From contig NZ_JACCCV010000001.1 of assembly GCF_013410115.1 (NCBI RefSeq), positions 2,666,001 through 2,730,000 on the forward strand: DNA of 64,000 nt, written 5' to 3'. A program made the position numbers and the translations under genes. Below, piece after piece: positions 61,801 to 64,000 of this stretch (positions are counted from its first letter, which is position 1; each line of letters opens with the position of its first letter). A model generated the notes under the pieces. The model saw nothing but the letters and a program-made list of their open reading frames with translations, was not told where the DNA came from and did no database searches. This stretch comes from Tunturiibacter gelidiferens (lineage in GTDB: Bacteria > Acidobacteriota > Terriglobia > Terriglobales > Acidobacteriaceae).

Positions 61801-61897
61801 GTGCAGCATCTGATGCGTTGTCTCTCCCGCGAGTGGGCTGGTTCAAAGTGGACTTCAGCGCTTTGAGCTCGGGTTTTGCCTGGGTTGCTTCCGACAT
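58859..61897 (-). CDS. ileS: Isoleucyl-tRNA synthetase
   Basis: 1012 aa class Ia synthetase. HLGH (HIGH motif) is at residues 97-100; the KMSKS equivalent reads AFSKSLGN. The editing CP1 domain motif GTGAVHTSPAHGVDDF and the C-terminal zinc finger (CERCWRFTEDVGH, CLRCAEAL) are present. The N-terminus carries an unusual 45-residue extension in which KALKSTLN occurs twice (residues 12-19 and 34-41). It is coupled to lspA by a four-base overlap. Confidence 0.95.
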   Translation of the reverse strand: MSEATQAKPELKALKSTLNQPTRGRDNASDAAPKALKSTLNLPQTAFPMKANLPQNEPARLQAWQQSDLYAQIRAARAGHPKYILHDGPPYANGAIHLGHALNKCIKDFVVKTKTMAGFDAPYVPGWDCHGLPIEIKVDEQLGRKKLEMDPIAVRRACREYAQKYVDLQRSQFERIGVFGRWNDPYLTMSFGYEASIVETFYDFFEKKFVYKGLKPVYWCIHDRTALAEAEVEYDQHTSPSVYVRYALTSDPAVIAPSLVGIKDLYTIIWTTTPWTLPASQAVAFNPHLEYVALACDGGTYIIAQALMSSVITHCRLMSAKNPAEPASQADIVAVFIGNHLEHATFQHPFLDRSILGVTADYVTAEQGTGAVHTSPAHGVDDFYTGQRYHLPEIQYVDNAGRQRHTGTNGGGGVAQPYEDLTVFKSNAPIIELLRERGALLSDTSFEHSYPHCWRCHNPVIVRATEQWFIGMETPMITDEGTLTTFRQRALDEIKHVVWDPAWGEERISNMIATRPDWCISRQRIWGVPIAVFLCDKCGEPLNEPSVNKSIVDLFKKDGADAWYAHEAASLLPAGTACASCHHQEFRKEMDILDVWFESGSSWHAVLDLEPELHSPADLYTEGGDQHRGWFHSSLLTSVAVRNHAPYKMVATSGWTLDEQGRAFSKSLGNGVDPVDIAKRLGAEVIRLWVASVDFREDVAASENLMQRVSDNYRKLRNTLRFLLGNIHDFNPATDAIAFANLQPLDQYILARTAELDAKIRAAYDSFEFHRAYHALNEYVNTDLSALYLDVLKDRLYTFAPNHPGRRSAQTALWRIAETLTRLIAPILSFTADEVWALLPKVENRESSVHLALFPAMSEIIPGSTRKLEEDFDHLLTLRDEVLKVLEEERTAKTISNKPSETQIVLGWLNSVAERPNPVFEQYKSILPELFGVAQVQISNAIVTEGNVEKGAFYVQAKPAAGSKCERCWRFTEDVGHQPNYPTVCLRCAEALEAIHYQPYEASPSNATEQQA

Positions 61898-62199
61898 TCG
61901 GTCCTCTTGGTTGCTGATAACAAAGTTGCGGTTTGTGGCAAACCTCTATTGTAGACGGCGAGAAGGGGTGGTACATAGGATGCCAAGGAGACATTCGCAT
62001 GGTGGCGTGCGTCCAAGGGAACAAGCGCCGGTCGGTGAATGTTTGTAGAATGTTTTAATGACCAGGCGATATTAGCCAGAGCCGGGAAGAGAACTGACCT
62101 GGCATCTGGCACGTATGAAAAGAAGCAGGTTGAGGCGGGCGAGATTTTTGGAAGTGGTGTGCGGAGGCTGCGGCTTACTGCACCGAGGCGAAGCAGCTT
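61898..62199. other. Divergent spacer, no gene seen
   Basis: 302 bp between ileS (minus) and the TonB-like gene (plus). No RNA gene, repeat or strong promoter is evident; a small GGTTTG/CAAACC hairpin lies near 61929-61943. Confidence 0.5.
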
Positions 62200-63279
62200 A
62201 TGGCGAATAGTTTATTGACACCACCACCGCAGATAGATCCGGAAAAAAAAGGCCCGACACTGCGTCCGGCAAATGCCCCGAATTTGAACGAAGAGACCGA
62301 CGGGTCTATGTGGTCCTCGTTTTTCGCGAACCTGCGGGATGCTTTCAGCAGGTCGGACGAAACGCCGTTGCACCTTGATTCGAGGCCGGCCGAGAACGAT
62401 CTGATTATCGAGGAAGAGGGCGTCTTTGCCTCTCTCTGGAACAGCGTGCGGGATGTGTTTTTCCCGGTAAAGCTTCCGCCGCTGGTTCTGGAATCGAAGC
62501 CGATCGCTGTTGTCGACCGGATGAAGACGAAGCAGAATCCTATTGCGATTACGTCTGCCGTAGTGATCTATGGGTTGATCATTTTGCTGATCGCGTTTCT
62601 GCTGGCGAAGAAGGTTCAGTTTGCCGCTCCTGTGAGGACGCTGCAGGTGACTGAGCTTTCGGTTCCGCCGCAGGCTCCGCCCAGGGCTCAGGCGATGGGT
62701 GGAGGCGGCGGACAGCGTGGGCCTACCCCGGTGACGAAGGGAACCCCGCCGAAGGCTGCGGATACGCAGATTGTGCCGCCGAGCAAGCCTCCGCTGGTGG
62801 AGCCGAAGATCAAGATTGACCCGACGGTGGAGATGCAGAAAGACATCAAGATGGCGACCAGCATTCCTCAGATCGGTGTGGCGAACTCGCCGCTGGTGGG
62901 GATGTCGATGGGAAATGGGAGTGGCACGGGACTCGGGTCGGGCAATGGCTCGGGGATTGGGCCGGGGTCAGGCGGCAACACCGGTGGTGGACCGAGGCGG
63001 ATTGGCGGCGGTGTTTCGGCTCCGGTGCTGATCTTCTCGGTTGAGCCGGAGTTCTCTGAAGAGGCTCGGAAGGCTAAGGTTGCCGGGAATGTTCTGGTCA
63101 ACCTGTGGGTCGATACAAATGGAAATCCCAGCCACGTCCACGTGATTCGCGGTGTCGGTATGGGTCTGGATGAGAAGGCGATGGAAGCGGTGAGACAGTA
63201 CAAGTTCAAGCCGGCGATGGAGAACGGTAGGCCTGTTCTGGTTGAGCTGAACGTTGAGGTTAATTTCCAGATCTTCTAA
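62200..63279 (+). CDS. TonB-family protein
   Basis: 359 aa. An unusually long cytoplasmic N-terminus (about 115 residues, with two similar segments MWSSFFANLRDAFSRSDETP and LWNSVRDVFFPVKLPPLV) precedes one transmembrane helix (ITSAVVIYGLIILLIAFLLA). A Pro/Gly-rich periplasmic linker follows (GSGTGLGSGNGSGIGPGSGG), then the TonB C-terminal domain: EFSEEARKAKVAGNVLVNL, VIRGVGMGLDEKAMEAVRQY and KFKPAMENGRPV. It would transduce energy to outer-membrane transporters; no ExbB/ExbD or receptor gene is adjacent. The start is ATG 62200. Confidence 0.85.
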   Translation: MANSLLTPPPQIDPEKKGPTLRPANAPNLNEETDGSMWSSFFANLRDAFSRSDETPLHLDSRPAENDLIIEEEGVFASLWNSVRDVFFPVKLPPLVLESKPIAVVDRMKTKQNPIAITSAVVIYGLIILLIAFLLAKKVQFAAPVRTLQVTELSVPPQAPPRAQAMGGGGGQRGPTPVTKGTPPKAADTQIVPPSKPPLVEPKIKIDPTVEMQKDIKMATSIPQIGVANSPLVGMSMGNGSGTGLGSGNGSGIGPGSGGNTGGGPRRIGGGVSAPVLIFSVEPEFSEEARKAKVAGNVLVNLWVDTNGNPSHVHVIRGVGMGLDEKAMEAVRQYKFKPAMENGRPVLVELNVEVNFQIF

Positions 63280-63298
63280 CGATGGTTCTTTCAAAAGG

Positions 63299-63330
63299 AG
63301 AGGCCCGCTGTTCGCGGGCCTCTTTGTTTA
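63299..63330 (+). terminator. Rho-independent terminator of the TonB-like gene
   Basis: A perfect 10-bp stem, AGAGGCCCGC and GCGGGCCTCT, loop TGTTC, then TTGTTTA. It lies between the TonB-like gene and the convergent chemotaxis receptor gene and may serve both. Confidence 0.88.
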
Positions 63331-63346
63331 GAGAGTGATGGTTTGG

Positions 63347-64000
63347 TTATGCGTGTTGGAAGGTGGCGTGACGCTCGGGGGAGTTTCCGACGCGAACCAA
63401 CCTTGAGTCGGGTGCTGTGCTGAGGCTGAAGCGCTCGACCTGCTGCTCGAGCGTCACGGCGGTGGTGCGGAGTGATTCGATTCCGGCTGCGGTGGTGGCC
63501 ATCTCGGTGAGATTTTCGTGGCTCAGGGAGTGGATGGAGTGCAGGCTGGCGCTGGACTGGTCCGCTGCGGCGGTCTGCTGGGAGGCGGCTATTGCGATCT
63601 GGGCGATCATGCGATCGACACGCTCGGCCATGCCGATGATGCGCTCGAGGGCTTCGCCTGCCTGGTTGGTGGTGATGACACCCTGCTGAACCGTTCCGGT
63701 GCCGCTCTCCATGCTGGCGATGGCGGTGAGGGTGCGGTCCTGAATGCCTTGAATCATGCTGGCGATCTCGCCGGTGGCCTGCGCGGTGGATTCGGCGAGA
63801 CGGCGAACCTCTCCGGCGACTACAGCGAATCCGCGGCCCTGATCTCCTGCGCGAGCAGCCTCGATGGCTGCGTTGAGGGCGAGGAGGTTTGTCTTGCGGG
63901 CGATCTCATCGATGACGGTGACGATCTGCGAGATGCGGCGCGAGTCGTCGCCGAGGAGGCCGACGGTTGCGGAGGTGTCGCTGACGGCGGTGGCGATGGA
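63347..64000 (-). CDS. Methyl-accepting chemotaxis protein, 5' end outside window
   Basis: The frame is open through base 64000, so only the C-terminal 217 residues are seen. They contain the conserved signalling hairpin tip [20 protein letters not shown] followed by [20 protein letters not shown], which binds CheA/CheW, and the descending helix with SQQTAAADQ. The sensor and transmembrane parts lie beyond the window. The C-terminus lacks the NWETF-type CheR-binding pentapeptide. No other che gene is visible. Confidence 0.92.
   Translation of the reverse strand, partial: SIATAVSDTSATVGLLGDDSRRISQIVTVIDEIARKTNLLALNAAIEAARAGDQGRGFAVVAGEVRRLAESTAQATGEIASMIQGIQDRTLTAIASMESGTGTVQQGVITTNQAGEALERIIGMAERVDRMIAQIAIAASQQTAAADQSSASLHSIHSLSHENLTEMATTAAGIESLRTTAVTLEQQVERFSLSTAPDSRLVRVGNSPERHATFQHA

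Overview
The window looks like a chromosomal segment of an Acidobacteriota bacterium, most likely class Terriglobia (the Granulicella/Edaphobacter/Terriglobus group). This is an inference from gene content: a diderm envelope (MlaE/MlaF, TolC, OmpA-like, TonB-like proteins, Lgt and LspA), a squalene/hopanoid cluster with HpnC, HpnD, HpnE and HpnJ, paired DUF507 proteins, high GC, and many short palindromic intergenic repeats. No plasmid or prophage backbone is visible; the only mobile-element trace is a decayed tyrosine integrase beside the initiator tRNA gene.

Layout. 1-5.6 kb: the 3' part of a FecR-type secreted protein, a remnant of a propeller/lectin-like gene, a broken integrase, tRNA-fMet, a BON/glycine-zipper secreted protein, and a 1 kb repeat-rich spacer. 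5.6-8.5 kb: a flavin reductase-like protein coupled to ApbE, then a Tat-exported Gfo/Idh/MocA oxidoreductase. 8.6-17.2 kb: envelope lipid genes, namely MlaF/MlaE on the minus strand, a four-gene plus-strand operon (zinc dehydrogenase, HpnC, HpnD, HpnE) joined by GTGA overlaps, and HpnJ with two half-size DMT membrane proteins on the minus strand. 17.3-21 kb: adaptor, TPR protein and TolC-like porin. 21-27.3 kb: RecJ, a thioredoxin-like ferredoxin, two DUF507 genes, two tRNA-Glu genes, MiaB and a bifunctional-nuclease-family protein. 27.3-34.7 kb: glycosyltransferase, AroA, DUF2076 protein, GAF-GAF-PP2C phosphatase, a second repeat-rich spacer, DeoC. 34.9-37.7 kb: a DUF4130-UdgX fusion and its radical SAM/HhH partner. 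37.8-45 kb: LLM oxidoreductase, OmpA-like protein, beta-propeller protein, Hpt, Lgt, aquaporin, and a SprT-like metalloprotease with no ordinary start codon. 45-50.4 kb: DyP peroxidase with two paralogous partners, then three secreted proteins. 50.8-55.1 kb: ArsR/AHSA1/DinB operon and two proteins of unknown function. 55.2-64 kb: UvrA, LspA, IleS, a TonB-like protein and the 3' part of a chemotaxis receptor.

Functional links. HpnC, HpnD and HpnE convert farnesyl diphosphate to squalene, and HpnJ acts later in hopanoid side-chain modification. The dehydrogenase and the DMT pair are uncharacterised companions. UvrA, RecJ and the UdgX/radical SAM pair form a DNA-repair theme. Lgt and LspA are two successive steps of lipoprotein maturation.

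Most notable: a palindromic repeat element inserted in frame in uvrA; repeat families with simple-repeat tails; a 54-bp element confined to convergent gene ends; the UdgX-DUF4130/radical SAM module; and a DyP peroxidase operon with tandem partner proteins.
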